From contig NZ_FNJV01000001.1 in NCBI RefSeq assembly GCF_900103125.1, positions 124,001 to 188,000 of the forward strand: DNA of 64,000 nt, read 5' to 3'. Position numbers and translations under genes: made by a program. How positions within the stretch are numbered: position 1 is the first letter of the stretch; each line of letters begins with the position of its first letter. The notes beneath the pieces are model-generated. The model ran no database searches. It saw only the letters and a list, made by a program, of their open reading frames with translations, and was not told the origin of the DNA. Origin of the DNA: Mucilaginibacter sp. OK268 (GTDB lineage Bacteria; Bacteroidota; Bacteroidia; Sphingobacteriales; Sphingobacteriaceae). Positions 48,402 to 57,895 of this stretch are shown piece by piece.

Positions 48402-50483
48402 TTAAACTTCACCCTCACGTTTCCGTAAAAACCATTCACCGGATAGTAACAGGAGTATCAGTATGAATATCCATTTTACATCGATGACATCGCTGTAGTG
48501 TTTGTCTTCGTAAACAACGGTTTTGATGTTGTCATTTTTGCGGATGAGGTCGGCAAGCTGGTTGAGCTGATTGGGATATAGCATTTGGCCGCCGCTTTGT
48601 TTGGCTATGGTGTTTAGCAGTTGATGGTTGGAGGCGCTTTGACGGGTTTCCAGGTTAAGCGGCTTTACGGTCAACTGTCCGTTGGCGCTAAAGCGTTGGG
48701 TGCCGTTCTGAGTAGTGGCACTGTAGCTGTATTCGCCTATAGGTAATGTGCCTGCATCCAGCTGGTAACTTTGCCCGCTGCGGCTGAATAAGAAACTGTA
48801 ATTTTTACCCGCCTGGTTCTTCAGTTCGATCCTCACATCGGGTGTGTTGATCAGTTCCAGGGCGTCGTTATATAGTTCGGCATTCAGGATCACATTTTCA
48901 CCTTCATCGAAAACATTACGGGCGGGGTATACCCTGAATCGCTGACGGTTGGCGTTGGCGGTTAAATATTGTACGGTTTGGCTCAACAGTTCATCGGTAG
49001 CATTACGGTTACCATAATTCTGATATTCGGCCAGTTGCCAGCGCCACAGGCCCTCGCCGGTGAGTATGGCGGTACGGTGCCCGGCATCATCGGCAAAAGC
49101 CAGTAGTGGATAGGTGGTAGCTACCGCGCCAATTTTTTGTTTTAACAGCACGGCGGTATTGGCAGCTGTGCCATAACTGCCAAAAGGCGCCAAGAGCGGA
49201 GGCATTATCGCTATTTTTTTGCGGGATGAATCGGACAGGGTAAAGGCTGAAAAGCCGGTTTCGGGCAGGGCAAGTACTTCTTGTGATTCGGAGCGACCCG
49301 CGCTGATCTTGACACTGTTTTGCTCGGCATTAAAGGCCTGCAGATCGGTCTGTGAACCCAGCATATACCAAACCGGGATCTTGCTTTTGGCTATAAAGTT
49401 TTTTAGCGGCGCGTATTCTCCCGCCGGGATTTGGTAAAGGATCACCAAGCTGTAATCGGCCAGTTTAATACCGGCAATATCCGCGAGCAGCGCGGTTTTT
49501 ACCTCGAAGTTTTTATTGGTTTCGATGGCTTGTTTAATAACCGTAATATCCGGGTGCGGACTGCGGTATACCACCAATACCTTTTGCCGGGCATCCAGCA
49601 TATCTACATAAATGGTTTCGGTATTGTTTTGTGTGGAGAGTTCGTTTTTTATTGGGGCAATGCTGATGTTGTATTTACGCAAGCCTTTTTTATCGGCAGT
49701 TAACTTGATGGGGACTGTCTTTTTAAAATCGGCCGAAGTAACGGGAATAGTTTGGGTGAATACCTGCCTGCCGTCTTCGGTAACAGTTAGGTGCATGTTT
49801 TCGCCTTTGCTTTGGTAGGCAACACCCAAAACCTCTATTTCAAAATCGTTACCCAAAAAGGCAGTCTTGTTGTAATTAACGTTGCCTATGAGCAGGTCGC
49901 GTTTAGCAATGGTATCGCCCAGGGCAATGGTATAAATGCTGGTTTTGATGTTTTTGGCTTCATATTGCGGATCGTTACCCTGGTTGTACAAACCGTCGGT
50001 GGCTAAAACCAACGCGCCAATGTTTTGGTTTACAAAGCGGTTATTGAGTTGCTGCAAGGCCCCTGCGATATCGGTTTGCTTACCGCTGAATTTATCAGAC
50101 AGGCCATTAGCCAGGTCTTTACTAAAATTAAACTCCTGCACATCATATTTATCGCCCAGCTGCTGTTTGAGTTTGGACAGGTCGTTTACAAATTGAGCGG
50201 AATTAAAACCGGCGGGTTTAAACGTATTGATGGAGGATGAATTGTCCTGCGCGATGAGTACCAGAGGTTTCTGCGGATCGTATTTAATAGTTTTCACCAG
50301 TGGCGAAACCAGCAGCATGGCGATAACAAACACTACCAGCGCACGGAGAACGGATAACCACAACCTGAAATTTTTGCCCAGATTAACGGGTTGCCGGTAT
50401 AATAGCCAGGCATATAGTATACCCAGTATTAAACAAACCGGCACCCACCATCCGGAAACTGACCCCCAGGTTATTGAAAACAT
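48402..50483 (-). CDS. Membrane-anchored VWA-like protein
   Basis: A 693-residue protein. Two N-terminal membrane helices (~12-30, ~42-62) come first. Next is a von Willebrand A-like domain (~75-200) with a partial MIDAS (AQDNSSS for D-x-S-x-S, and LATDGLYNQG). A long beta-rich and mixed region follows, including a ThuA/GATase-like stretch around VLVVYRSPHPDITVIKQAIE and IPVWYMLGS, and a last helix (~668-686) before KREGEV. The order resembles BatA/BatB-like and the 'glutamine amidotransferase-like' membrane proteins of Bacteroidetes. No operon partner such as a MoxR ATPase is adjacent. Function unknown. Confidence 0.78.
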   Translation of the reverse strand: MFSITWGSVSGWWVPVCLILGILYAWLLYRQPVNLGKNFRLWLSVLRALVVFVIAMLLVSPLVKTIKYDPQKPLVLIAQDNSSSINTFKPAGFNSAQFVNDLSKLKQQLGDKYDVQEFNFSKDLANGLSDKFSGKQTDIAGALQQLNNRFVNQNIGALVLATDGLYNQGNDPQYEAKNIKTSIYTIALGDTIAKRDLLIGNVNYNKTAFLGNDFEIEVLGVAYQSKGENMHLTVTEDGRQVFTQTIPVTSADFKKTVPIKLTADKKGLRKYNISIAPIKNELSTQNNTETIYVDMLDARQKVLVVYRSPHPDITVIKQAIETNKNFEVKTALLADIAGIKLADYSLVILYQIPAGEYAPLKNFIAKSKIPVWYMLGSQTDLQAFNAEQNSVKISAGRSESQEVLALPETGFSAFTLSDSSRKKIAIMPPLLAPFGSYGTAANTAVLLKQKIGAVATTYPLLAFADDAGHRTAILTGEGLWRWQLAEYQNYGNRNATDELLSQTVQYLTANANRQRFRVYPARNVFDEGENVILNAELYNDALELINTPDVRIELKNQAGKNYSFLFSRSGQSYQLDAGTLPIGEYSYSATTQNGTQRFSANGQLTVKPLNLETRQSASNHQLLNTIAKQSGGQMLYPNQLNQLADLIRKNDNIKTVVYEDKHYSDVIDVKWIFILILLLLSGEWFLRKREGEV

Positions 50484-50570
50484 TTTTTATAGGTTGTAAT
50501 GTATAACGCAATACGTTTTACGCTCAGCTGCAAAATGCGAAATTATTGTGAAATGCGGGGAATAAAAAAA

Positions 50571-50669
50571 GCGTCATTGCGAGTTACGAAGCAATCTCTA
50601 GGCTATACAGCGCAAACTTGAATAGTTGACCTGCTTATGTAGAGATTGCTTCGTAACTCGCAATGACGC
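50571..50669. repeat. Dispersed inverted repeat, intact copy (GAGTTACGAAG arms)
   Basis: GCGTCATTGCGAGTTACGAA faces TTCGTAACTCGCAATGACGC exactly. It differs from the copy at 46779 (GAGGCACG) at matching positions in both arms, so complementarity has been kept. Confidence 0.9.
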
Positions 50670-50706
50670 ATTATGATTTGAGCTTTCTAAAATTCAGAAC
50701 TTTCAA

Positions 50707-51450
50707 CTACAACATTCCGCCGTCAACCGGGATCACCTGGCCGGTAATGTAGGTAGCCATATCTGATGCCAGGAAAACACAGGCATTGGCCACATCTTCG
50801 GGCTGGCCGGCACGTTTCAGCGGGATATCAGCTTCCCAGCCTTCAACCACTTTAGGATCAAGCACGTCGGTCATTTCGGTTTTGATAAAGCCTGGCGCCA
50901 CAACATTGGTCCGGATGTTACGTGAACCTAACTCCTTAGCTACCGATTTGGAGAACCCAATGATGCCCGCTTTGGAAGCCGCGTAATTGGCCTGACCGGC
51001 ATTACCCTGTACACCTACAACCGAGCTCATATTGATGAACACACCATTACGGTTTTTCATCATGATCTTGGAGGCGGCTTTGGTCACGTTAAATATCGAT
51101 TTCAGGTTTACGTTCAGCACCTCGTCCCAATTCTCTTCGGTCATGCGCATCAGCAGGCCATCTTTGGTGATACCGGCGTTGTTAACCACTATATGCAGGG
51201 TGCCAAAATCGGCTACAATATCATTGATGAGTTTTTCGGCTTCTTCAAATTTGGAAGCATCGGAGCGGTAACCTTTTACCTGGATACCAAAACTTTGCAG
51301 CTCCTGCTCCAGCGCCTGGCCTTTTTCAACCGATGATAAATAGGTGAATGCCACGTTGGCACCGTGCTCGGCAAATTTCTCGGCTATTTTACGCCCTATA
51401 CCTTTTGACGCGCCGGTAATAAGCGCTGTTTTTCCTTCTAATAATTTCAT
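50707..51450 (-). CDS. fabG: 3-oxoacyl-[ACP] reductase
   Basis: A 247-residue NADPH-dependent short-chain dehydrogenase of fatty-acid elongation. TGASKGIGRKIAEKFAEHGA (cofactor site), NNAG, Ser of MSSVVGVQGNAGQ, the YAASKAG catalytic Tyr-Lys and the C-terminal TGQVIPVDGGML are all present. The closeness to FabG is judged from length and the end motif. It is monocistronic. Confidence 0.93.
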   Translation of the reverse strand: MKLLEGKTALITGASKGIGRKIAEKFAEHGANVAFTYLSSVEKGQALEQELQSFGIQVKGYRSDASKFEEAEKLINDIVADFGTLHIVVNNAGITKDGLLMRMTEENWDEVLNVNLKSIFNVTKAASKIMMKNRNGVFINMSSVVGVQGNAGQANYAASKAGIIGFSKSVAKELGSRNIRTNVVAPGFIKTEMTDVLDPKVVEGWEADIPLKRAGQPEDVANACVFLASDMATYITGQVIPVDGGML

Positions 51451-51499
51451 AAATTGAATATATGATTTCGGGCGGTGAAGTTAGTGGTTTTTTATTTTG

Positions 51500-51607
51500 G
51501 TTCATAGTTAATGGTTCATAGATCATAGAGGATAGTTCACAGAGGGAATTTGAACCAATTGAATGATAATGTCCTTAGCTATGATCTATGAACCATTAAC
51601 TATGAAC
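51500..51607. repeat. Self-complementary phrase element between fabG and purH
   Basis: A perfect 28-base inverted repeat (51500-51527 with 51580-51607) of words like TTCATAGTTAATGG, with a 52-base spacer. The two genes diverge from here, so it lies between their promoters. Confidence 0.85.
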
Positions 51608-51650
51608 TGTTTTTCCTTCAGAAAAAATTAATCAATTAACTAAATATCAC

Positions 51651-51658
51651 TACCTTTG
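51651..51658 (+). promoter_or_regulatory. -7 promoter box of purH
   Basis: TACCTTTG lies 22 bases before the purH ATG. A clear -33 box was not found. Confidence 0.55.
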
Positions 51659-51680
51659 CGGCTCAAAAAATTACGTGTGC

Positions 51681-53207
51681 ATGAGCCAGTCTGTTCAAAT
51701 AAAAAACGCTTTAATTTCTGTTTACTACAAAGATAATTTAGAGCCCATTATCCTGGAGTTAAACCGCCTTGGTGTCGAGATTTATTCCACCGGTGGTACC
51801 GAAACTTTTATCCGTAATCTGGGTGTTAATGTGGTGCCTGTGGAGGACCTTACATCATACCCATCTATTTTAGGCGGACGTGTTAAAACCCTGCATCCCA
51901 AAGTGTTTGGTGGTATTCTTGCCCGCAGGAGCTTTGATGGCGACGGACAGCAACTGGCCCAGTACGAGATACCGGAGATTGACCTGGTAATTGTTGATCT
52001 TTACCCTTTTGAAGAAACCGTAAGATCAGGTGCAGCCGAAGAAGATGTGATCGAGAAAATCGATATTGGTGGTATTTCACTGATCCGCGCGGCAGCTAAA
52101 AACTTTAAAGATGTAGTGATCGTAGCTTCCAAAAATGATTACGGTACGCTGGAGAATATCCTGAAAACACAGGGCGGCGCAACCACACTTGATCAACGCC
52201 GTTCATTCGCGCAAAAAGCATTCAATATATCATCACATTACGATACCGCTATTTTTCAATATTTTAACCAGGAAGAGCCGCTGCCGGTATTTAAACAAAG
52301 CATACAAAACAGCCAGGTTTTACGTTACGGCGAAAACCCTCATCAGGGCGGCGTATTTTACGGCAACCTGGACGCTATGTTCACCAAACTGCACGGTAAG
52401 GAGCTATCCTACAACAACCTGGTTGACGTAGATGCCGCTGTTGCCCTTATCGACGAGTTTACCGAGCCAACCGTAGCTATATTGAAACATACTAATGCTT
52501 GCGGTATCGCCTCACGTTCTTTTATTAAAGAAGCCTGGATCGATGCGCTGGCTTGCGACCCGGTTTCGGCTTTTGGTGGTGTCATCATCGCTAATGACGA
52601 GATCGACGCAGATACCGCTACTGAGATCAGCAAGATATTTTACGAAGTACTGATAGCCCCGGCTTATACCGATGAGGCTGTACAGATATTACAGAGCAAA
52701 AAGAACCGCATTATTTTGGTTCGCCAACCAGTTGCCCTGCCAACCAAACAGTTCAAAACTTTATTGAACGGCGTTATTGAGCAGGATAAGGACGCGGTTA
52801 TTGAGGGCCCAACCCAAATGACTCCGGTTACCAACAGAAAACCGACCGAGCACGAACTGCATGATCTGTTCTTCGCCAACAAGGTGGTAAAGCACACCAA
52901 ATCAAATACCATTGTATTTGCTAAAAATGGTCAGTTAATGGCCAGTGGTGTGGGGCAAACATCAAGGGTTGATTCTTTAAGGCAGGCAGTTATTAAAGCG
53001 CATAGCTTTGGATTTGATCTGCATGGCGCGGTAATGGCATCTGATGCTTTTTTCCCGTTCCCGGATTGTGCCGAACTGGCTGCCGAAGCAGGTATAACAG
53101 CTATATTGCAACCAGGCGGATCAATAAATGACAAGCTTTCTGTTGAAATGTGTAATGAAAAAAACATTTCGATGGTGACTACAGGTGTTCGTCATTTTAA
53201 ACATTAA
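51681..53207 (+). CDS. purH: Bifunctional AICAR formyltransferase / IMP cyclohydrolase
   Basis: Catalyses the last two steps of IMP synthesis. The ATG at 51681 (MSQSVQIKNALISVYYKD) is preferred over an in-frame GTG at 51675. The N-terminal MGS-like cyclohydrolase domain (~1-145) shows YSTGGTETFIRNLG and PSILGGRVKTLHPKVFGGIL in two parts. The C-terminal transformylase domain contains RYGENPHQGG, the KHTNACG active-site motif and PGGSIND. The length of 508 is normal. Confidence 0.97.
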   Translation: MSQSVQIKNALISVYYKDNLEPIILELNRLGVEIYSTGGTETFIRNLGVNVVPVEDLTSYPSILGGRVKTLHPKVFGGILARRSFDGDGQQLAQYEIPEIDLVIVDLYPFEETVRSGAAEEDVIEKIDIGGISLIRAAAKNFKDVVIVASKNDYGTLENILKTQGGATTLDQRRSFAQKAFNISSHYDTAIFQYFNQEEPLPVFKQSIQNSQVLRYGENPHQGGVFYGNLDAMFTKLHGKELSYNNLVDVDAAVALIDEFTEPTVAILKHTNACGIASRSFIKEAWIDALACDPVSAFGGVIIANDEIDADTATEISKIFYEVLIAPAYTDEAVQILQSKKNRIILVRQPVALPTKQFKTLLNGVIEQDKDAVIEGPTQMTPVTNRKPTEHELHDLFFANKVVKHTKSNTIVFAKNGQLMASGVGQTSRVDSLRQAVIKAHSFGFDLHGAVMASDAFFPFPDCAELAAEAGITAILQPGGSINDKLSVEMCNEKNISMVTTGVRHFKH

Positions 53208-53420
53208 AATTTTATTTGACCGGGTTTACTGGGTTTGATGAAGTGTGGAGGATTGGAAATAAGGAGCGATTTTATAACCCCGAAAGCCCGATTAACATAA
53301 TTTAACATAACCGACCTGTCCAAACAATAAATATGAAATTTATACGCTTTTAATTGCAACTATGTGATTTTATTAAGCGTATTTTTATAAACTTTACAGA
53401 TTATTTGAAAGAAGCAACAG

Positions 53421-54443
53421 ATGGGTTTATTTAACTTTTTTACACAAGAAATAGCTATCGATTTGGGTACTGCAAATACCCTCATTATACATAACGACAA
53501 AGTTGTTGTTGACGAACCTTCTATCGTGGCGTTCGACAGAACAACTAATAAAGTAATTGCCATTGGCAGGCAGGCGATGCAAATGGAAGGTAAAACGCAT
53601 GATAACATCCGCACGGTACGCCCGCTGAAGGATGGTGTAATTGCCGATTTTAACGCCGCCGAGCACATGATACGCGGTATGATCAAAATGATCAACCAGG
53701 GTAAGGGCTGGTTCTTCCCTTCACTGCGTATGGTGATCTGCATCCCATCGGGTATTACCGAGGTGGAGAAGCGCGCCGTGCGTGACTCTGCTGAGATTGC
53801 CGGTGCCAAAGAGGTTTACCTGATTCATGAACCTATGGCGGCTGCCGTAGGTATCGGTATCGACGTGGAAGAGCCTATGGGTAACATGATCATTGATATC
53901 GGTGGTGGTACTACCGAGATCGCGGTTATCGCCTTGTCAGGTATCGTTTGCGACCAGTCTATCCGCGTAGCGGGTGATAACTTTGACTCAGACATTGTAC
54001 AATATATCCGCCGTCAGCATAACATCATGATCGGTGATCGTACTGCCGAGAAAATAAAAATTGAAGTTGGTGCCGCATTGCCGGAACTGGCCGATCCACC
54101 AAGTGATTTTGCTGTTCAGGGCCGCGATCTGATGACCGGTGTTCCAAAGCAGATTATGGTATCCTATACCGAAATTGCACACTGCCTGGATAAATCGATC
54201 TCCAAGATAGAGGAAGCGATATTGAAAGCATTGGAAATTACCCCACCTGAGCTATCAGCCGATATTTATCAAACAGGTATTTATTTAACAGGTGGTGGTG
54301 CTTTGCTGCGTGGTTTGGATAAACGTGTAGCAGCAAAAACAAAACTACCGGTTCACGTTGCCGAAGATCCGCTACGTGCCGTAGTTCGCGGAACAGGAAC
54401 CGCCCTTAAAAACATAGGAAATTTTAAATTTTTAATGCAATAA
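53421..54443 (+). CDS. mreB: Rod-shape protein MreB
   Basis: A 340-residue bacterial actin that guides lateral wall synthesis. Features: IDLGTANTLI (phosphate 1), DIGGGTTEIAVIALSGIV (phosphate 2), YLTGGGALLRGLDKRV (adenosine). It starts MGLFNFFTQEIAIDLG, where the short amphipathic N-terminus binds the membrane. First gene of mreB-mreC-mreD-mrdA-rodA; a phrase repeat (54460-54524) lies between it and mreC. Confidence 0.98.
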   Translation: MGLFNFFTQEIAIDLGTANTLIIHNDKVVVDEPSIVAFDRTTNKVIAIGRQAMQMEGKTHDNIRTVRPLKDGVIADFNAAEHMIRGMIKMINQGKGWFFPSLRMVICIPSGITEVEKRAVRDSAEIAGAKEVYLIHEPMAAAVGIGIDVEEPMGNMIIDIGGGTTEIAVIALSGIVCDQSIRVAGDNFDSDIVQYIRRQHNIMIGDRTAEKIKIEVGAALPELADPPSDFAVQGRDLMTGVPKQIMVSYTEIAHCLDKSISKIEEAILKALEITPPELSADIYQTGIYLTGGGALLRGLDKRVAAKTKLPVHVAEDPLRAVVRGTGTALKNIGNFKFLMQ

Positions 54444-54459
54444 TTTAGACGTGAGATAT

Positions 54460-54524
54460 TAGATTTGAGATGTGAGACATTCGGTGTTTTAATCTCAAAT
54501 CTCATGTCTCATATCTCAAATCTA
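54460..54524. repeat. Self-complementary phrase element between mreB and mreC
   Basis: TAGATTTGAGATGTGAGAC (54460-54478) pairs with GTCTCATATCTCAAATCTA (54506-54524) with one mismatch. It would form a hairpin in the operon mRNA. Confidence 0.8.
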
Positions 54525-54534
54525 ATTCAATCCA

Positions 54535-55368
54535 ATGCGTAACCTCTTGATATTTATCACTAAGTATAACGCGTTTTTTTTATTCCTGATTTTTGAGATA
54601 AGCTCGCTGCTTATTTATATCAAATACAATTCTTTTCAAAAAGCTACTTTCATTAACTCAACCAATAAGGTTACGGGTTCGCTGTACACTCAGGTTAGCC
54701 AGTTTTATGGGTACCTGTCTTTAAAAGAAGTGAATGATAGCCTTGCACGTGAAAATGCCAGTCTTCGTGGACAGCTTAAATCGGCCTACTATGTAGATAC
54801 GGTTGATAAGCGTAAAGTAGTTGATACCAGCTACAAACAACAATACACCTATATCGTAGCCAGGGTCATCAATAATTCTACTAACAAACGGAGCAACTAT
54901 ATCACCATAAACAGGGGTACTAAAGAAGGTATAGCCAAAGATATGGGGGTTATTTGCAGCTCAGGCGTAGTCGGGATGGTAGTTGATGTATCGGAACATT
55001 TGGCTATTGTACAGTCGGTTTTAAACAAAAATACCCGCTTTAGTGCTATGCTTGCCAATAATAAAGAGATCGGCTCATTTATATGGGGCGCTGATCTTGA
55101 CCCTAAAAAGGGATTGTTAACAGATATTCAGAACGATGCACAACCAAAATTGGGCGAGCAGGTAGTTACTTCCGGTTACTCGCTTTTTCCTACAGGTATC
55201 CCATTTGGTAAAATAACAAACCTGCATGCCAAAGGCGGCGGGTTACTGCTTAATGTAGATGTAACCCTTGCCGTTGATTTTAGCAAGTTGGAATATGTAT
55301 ACGTGGTAAATAACAAATTTGCGCAGGAGCAAACGGGACTGGAGGCCGGACAGAAAAAAAATGAGTAG
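54535..55368 (+). CDS. mreC: Rod-shape protein MreC
   Basis: A 277-residue periplasmic scaffold of the elongasome with one N-terminal transmembrane helix (~10-28), a coiled coil (~60-90: LSLKEVNDSLARENASLRGQ) and a beta-rich MreC domain (ITINRGTKEGIAKDMGVICS, GSFIWGADLDPKKGLL, SGYSLFPTGIPFGKI). Stops inside the start of mreD (ATGAGTAG), so the two are translationally coupled. Confidence 0.95.
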   Translation: MRNLLIFITKYNAFFLFLIFEISSLLIYIKYNSFQKATFINSTNKVTGSLYTQVSQFYGYLSLKEVNDSLARENASLRGQLKSAYYVDTVDKRKVVDTSYKQQYTYIVARVINNSTNKRSNYITINRGTKEGIAKDMGVICSSGVVGMVVDVSEHLAIVQSVLNKNTRFSAMLANNKEIGSFIWGADLDPKKGLLTDIQNDAQPKLGEQVVTSGYSLFPTGIPFGKITNLHAKGGGLLLNVDVTLAVDFSKLEYVYVVNNKFAQEQTGLEAGQKKNE

Positions 55369-55879
55369 AGCTATTTTAGTTAATGCCATACGGTTTTTGG
55401 TGCTGGTTTTTATGCAGGTTTTTTTGCTAAAAAATATTACGTTCTATAACCTGTCGACCCCGTACTTTTATATCTTGTTTATTTTGCTGCTTCCGTTTGA
55501 GGTGCCTAATATACTGCTGTTCGTACTATCGTTTTTATTAGGATTAACTATTGATGCTTTTTATGATACGCCTGGTCTTCACGCGGCCGCGTGTGTAGTG
55601 CTGGCGCTGGTGCGTATCCTGTTTATCAGTATCACCGTACAAAAAGATGGGTTTGATAATGAACCCGAACCAACCTTGAGTATTATGGGCTTCCGGTGGT
55701 TTTTTACCTATGCCCTGGTGCTTACCCTCTTTCATCATTTCTTTCTGCTGAATTTAGAGGTTTTTAGTTTTTCTGAAATCCAATACACACTAAGTCGTGT
55801 TGTATTGAGTTCAATATTTACTGTATTTTTAATGCTTATTTCAGGATTACTATTTTTCAGAAGGAAAGAACGTAAATGA
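55361..55879 (+). CDS. mreD: Rod-shape protein MreD
   Basis: 172 residues from MSRAILVNAIRFLVLVF. The start overlaps the mreC stop by 8 bases, and an earlier ATG (55319) would read through the mreC tail. Five or six membrane helices, with LGLTIDAFYDTPGLHAAACV typical of the family. It ends in an ATGA overlap with mrdA. Confidence 0.9.
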   Translation: MSRAILVNAIRFLVLVFMQVFLLKNITFYNLSTPYFYILFILLLPFEVPNILLFVLSFLLGLTIDAFYDTPGLHAAACVVLALVRILFISITVQKDGFDNEPEPTLSIMGFRWFFTYALVLTLFHHFFLLNLEVFSFSEIQYTLSRVVLSSIFTVFLMLISGLLFFRRKERK

Positions 55880-57894
55880 ACAAGTTTTTTGAGCGTCGCT
55901 ACGTTATAACAGGTATTTTTCTGGTAATTATGATCACGCTTTTGGGTAGGCTTTACTATATCCAGATAGTTGATGACCGTTATACACTATACGCCAACAG
56001 TAATGTAAGGCGTACGCAGATACAGTATCCTTCGCGCGGCCCTATCCTTGACCGTAATGGTAAGATCCTGGTTCAGAATGTACCTATTTACGATATCACC
56101 GTTAATCCCAAAGAGGTAAAGCCTTTTGACACACTGAAATTTTGCAAATTAGTAGGGATTGATAAGGAAGGTTTTGACAAACGCCTGCTCAAAGCCATCA
56201 AGTACTCGCCCAATAAAGAATCGATATTTGAAAAACAGCTTCCTTTTGAGTTATATGCATCTTTCCAGGAAAAATTGAACGAATTTCCAGGTTTTTACGT
56301 ACAGCCGCGTACCGTACGGACTTATCCCGACTCGACCGCCGCACAATTTTTAGGTTTTATTGGCGAGGTGCAGGATCGCGATATTAAGCGGTCTAACGGC
56401 TATTATCGCCAGGGTGATTATATTGGTGTTACCGGTGTCGAAAAGTCCTATGAGGGGGTTTTACGGGGCCAGCGTGGGGTAAAGATCCAGATGGTTGATT
56501 CGCGCGGCATTCCAAAAGGCTCTTTTGCCAATGGTGCTTTTGATACGTTGGCCCGCGCCGGCGACCGGCTTACTTCATCACTCGATATCAACCTGCAAAA
56601 GCTGGGCGAAAAACTCATGGAAAACAAGTTGGGCAGTATTGTAGCCATTGAACCGTCAACAGGCGAAATACTTTGTTATGTGAGCAGTCCTACCTATGAC
56701 CCAAACCTGATGGTTGGCCGTGAACGTGGTAACAATGCCTCCAAATTATATAACGATCCTTACAAGCCATTTTTTATCAGGCCAATACAAGCCTATTATC
56801 CGCCGGGGTCATCGTTTAAACCATTGAGTGCTTTGGTTGCTTTGCAGGAGGGTTTGATAACACCGCAAACTACTTATAACTGTCCTGGCTATTATATGGC
56901 CGGTAACGTAAGGGTAAAGTGTACACACGTACATGGCGTGGTAAATTTAAGTAACGCTATTGCGGGTTCATGTAATGGATTTTTTGATATGGTTTTTGAA
57001 AAACTAATGAATGTCAGGGGCCCCCGGAACACAACTCCATCATTTGTTGACTGGCGTAATAAGGTAAACAAATTTGGCCTGGGCGCAAAGCTTGGTGTTG
57101 ATATACCAAATGAAGGTCGCGGCAACGTACCTACCGCTTTGCACTACGATAATATCTATCATCCTGGCAGGTGGCGCTCAAGCACCATTATATCGCTGGC
57201 TATCGGGCAGGGTGAGTTAGAAGCTACTCCCATGCAATTAGCCAATATTGAATGTACAATTGCCAATCATGGTTTCTTTTACAAACCACATTTAATAAAG
57301 GGCATTGGTGATAAGGATGTAATAAAAAGCGAGTACACGCAAAAGAATTATGTGGGTATCGACCCGCAATATTTTGAACCTGTTATTAATGGGATGCAGA
57401 ACGTGGTTGAAGGTAATAATGGTTATGCAACCGCCCGTCGTTCGCGGATACCAGGTATTATCATGTGCGGTAAAACAGGTACGGCGCAAAATCCGCATGG
57501 TAAAAACCACTCGCTTTTTGTAGCCTACGCCCCAAGGGAAAACCCAAAGATAGCTATTGCCGTAGTAGTTGAAAACTCTGGTGATGGCGGTAACTATGCC
57601 GCGCCGATTGCCAGCTTTATTGTAGAGAAGTATTTGAAAGGGGTAATTACCCAGCGCGAATCGGGTATTACGGTTAATGAGTTTGCCAACATGAACCTGC
57701 TGCCCGACCTGGCCCTTTACCAGCATGATTTGCAAAGGGAGCGGAGAAGGGATAGCATCCGGGCTGTAAAAGCCGACTCCATTAAAAAGTTCAAGGCCGA
57801 TTCAATGAAAAAGGCGGCTCAGCTTAAATCAGCAAAAAATAATAAACCAGGTAGCTGGGGCAATCTTTTTGCAGGAAGGGGTACAGGTAAGTAG
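55876..57894 (+). CDS. mrdA: Penicillin-binding protein 2 (rod-system transpeptidase)
   Basis: A 672-residue class B PBP that cross-links new lateral-wall peptidoglycan. Single N-terminal helix (~8-28), a dimerisation/pedestal domain (~45-220) with RGPILDRNGKILVQN, and the transpeptidase domain with S-x2-K (PPGSSFKPLSAL), S-x-N (GSCNGFF) and KTG (CGKTGTAQNPHGKNHSLF). The C-terminal ~70 residues (RERRRDSIRAVKADSIKKFK and on) are a charged extension not needed for catalysis. Its start overlaps the mreD stop; rodA follows. Confidence 0.95.
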   Translation: MNKFFERRYVITGIFLVIMITLLGRLYYIQIVDDRYTLYANSNVRRTQIQYPSRGPILDRNGKILVQNVPIYDITVNPKEVKPFDTLKFCKLVGIDKEGFDKRLLKAIKYSPNKESIFEKQLPFELYASFQEKLNEFPGFYVQPRTVRTYPDSTAAQFLGFIGEVQDRDIKRSNGYYRQGDYIGVTGVEKSYEGVLRGQRGVKIQMVDSRGIPKGSFANGAFDTLARAGDRLTSSLDINLQKLGEKLMENKLGSIVAIEPSTGEILCYVSSPTYDPNLMVGRERGNNASKLYNDPYKPFFIRPIQAYYPPGSSFKPLSALVALQEGLITPQTTYNCPGYYMAGNVRVKCTHVHGVVNLSNAIAGSCNGFFDMVFEKLMNVRGPRNTTPSFVDWRNKVNKFGLGAKLGVDIPNEGRGNVPTALHYDNIYHPGRWRSSTIISLAIGQGELEATPMQLANIECTIANHGFFYKPHLIKGIGDKDVIKSEYTQKNYVGIDPQYFEPVINGMQNVVEGNNGYATARRSRIPGIIMCGKTGTAQNPHGKNHSLFVAYAPRENPKIAIAVVVENSGDGGNYAAPIASFIVEKYLKGVITQRESGITVNEFANMNLLPDLALYQHDLQRERRRDSIRAVKADSIKKFKADSMKKAAQLKSAKNNKPGSWGNLFAGRGTGK

Positions 57895-57895
57895 C

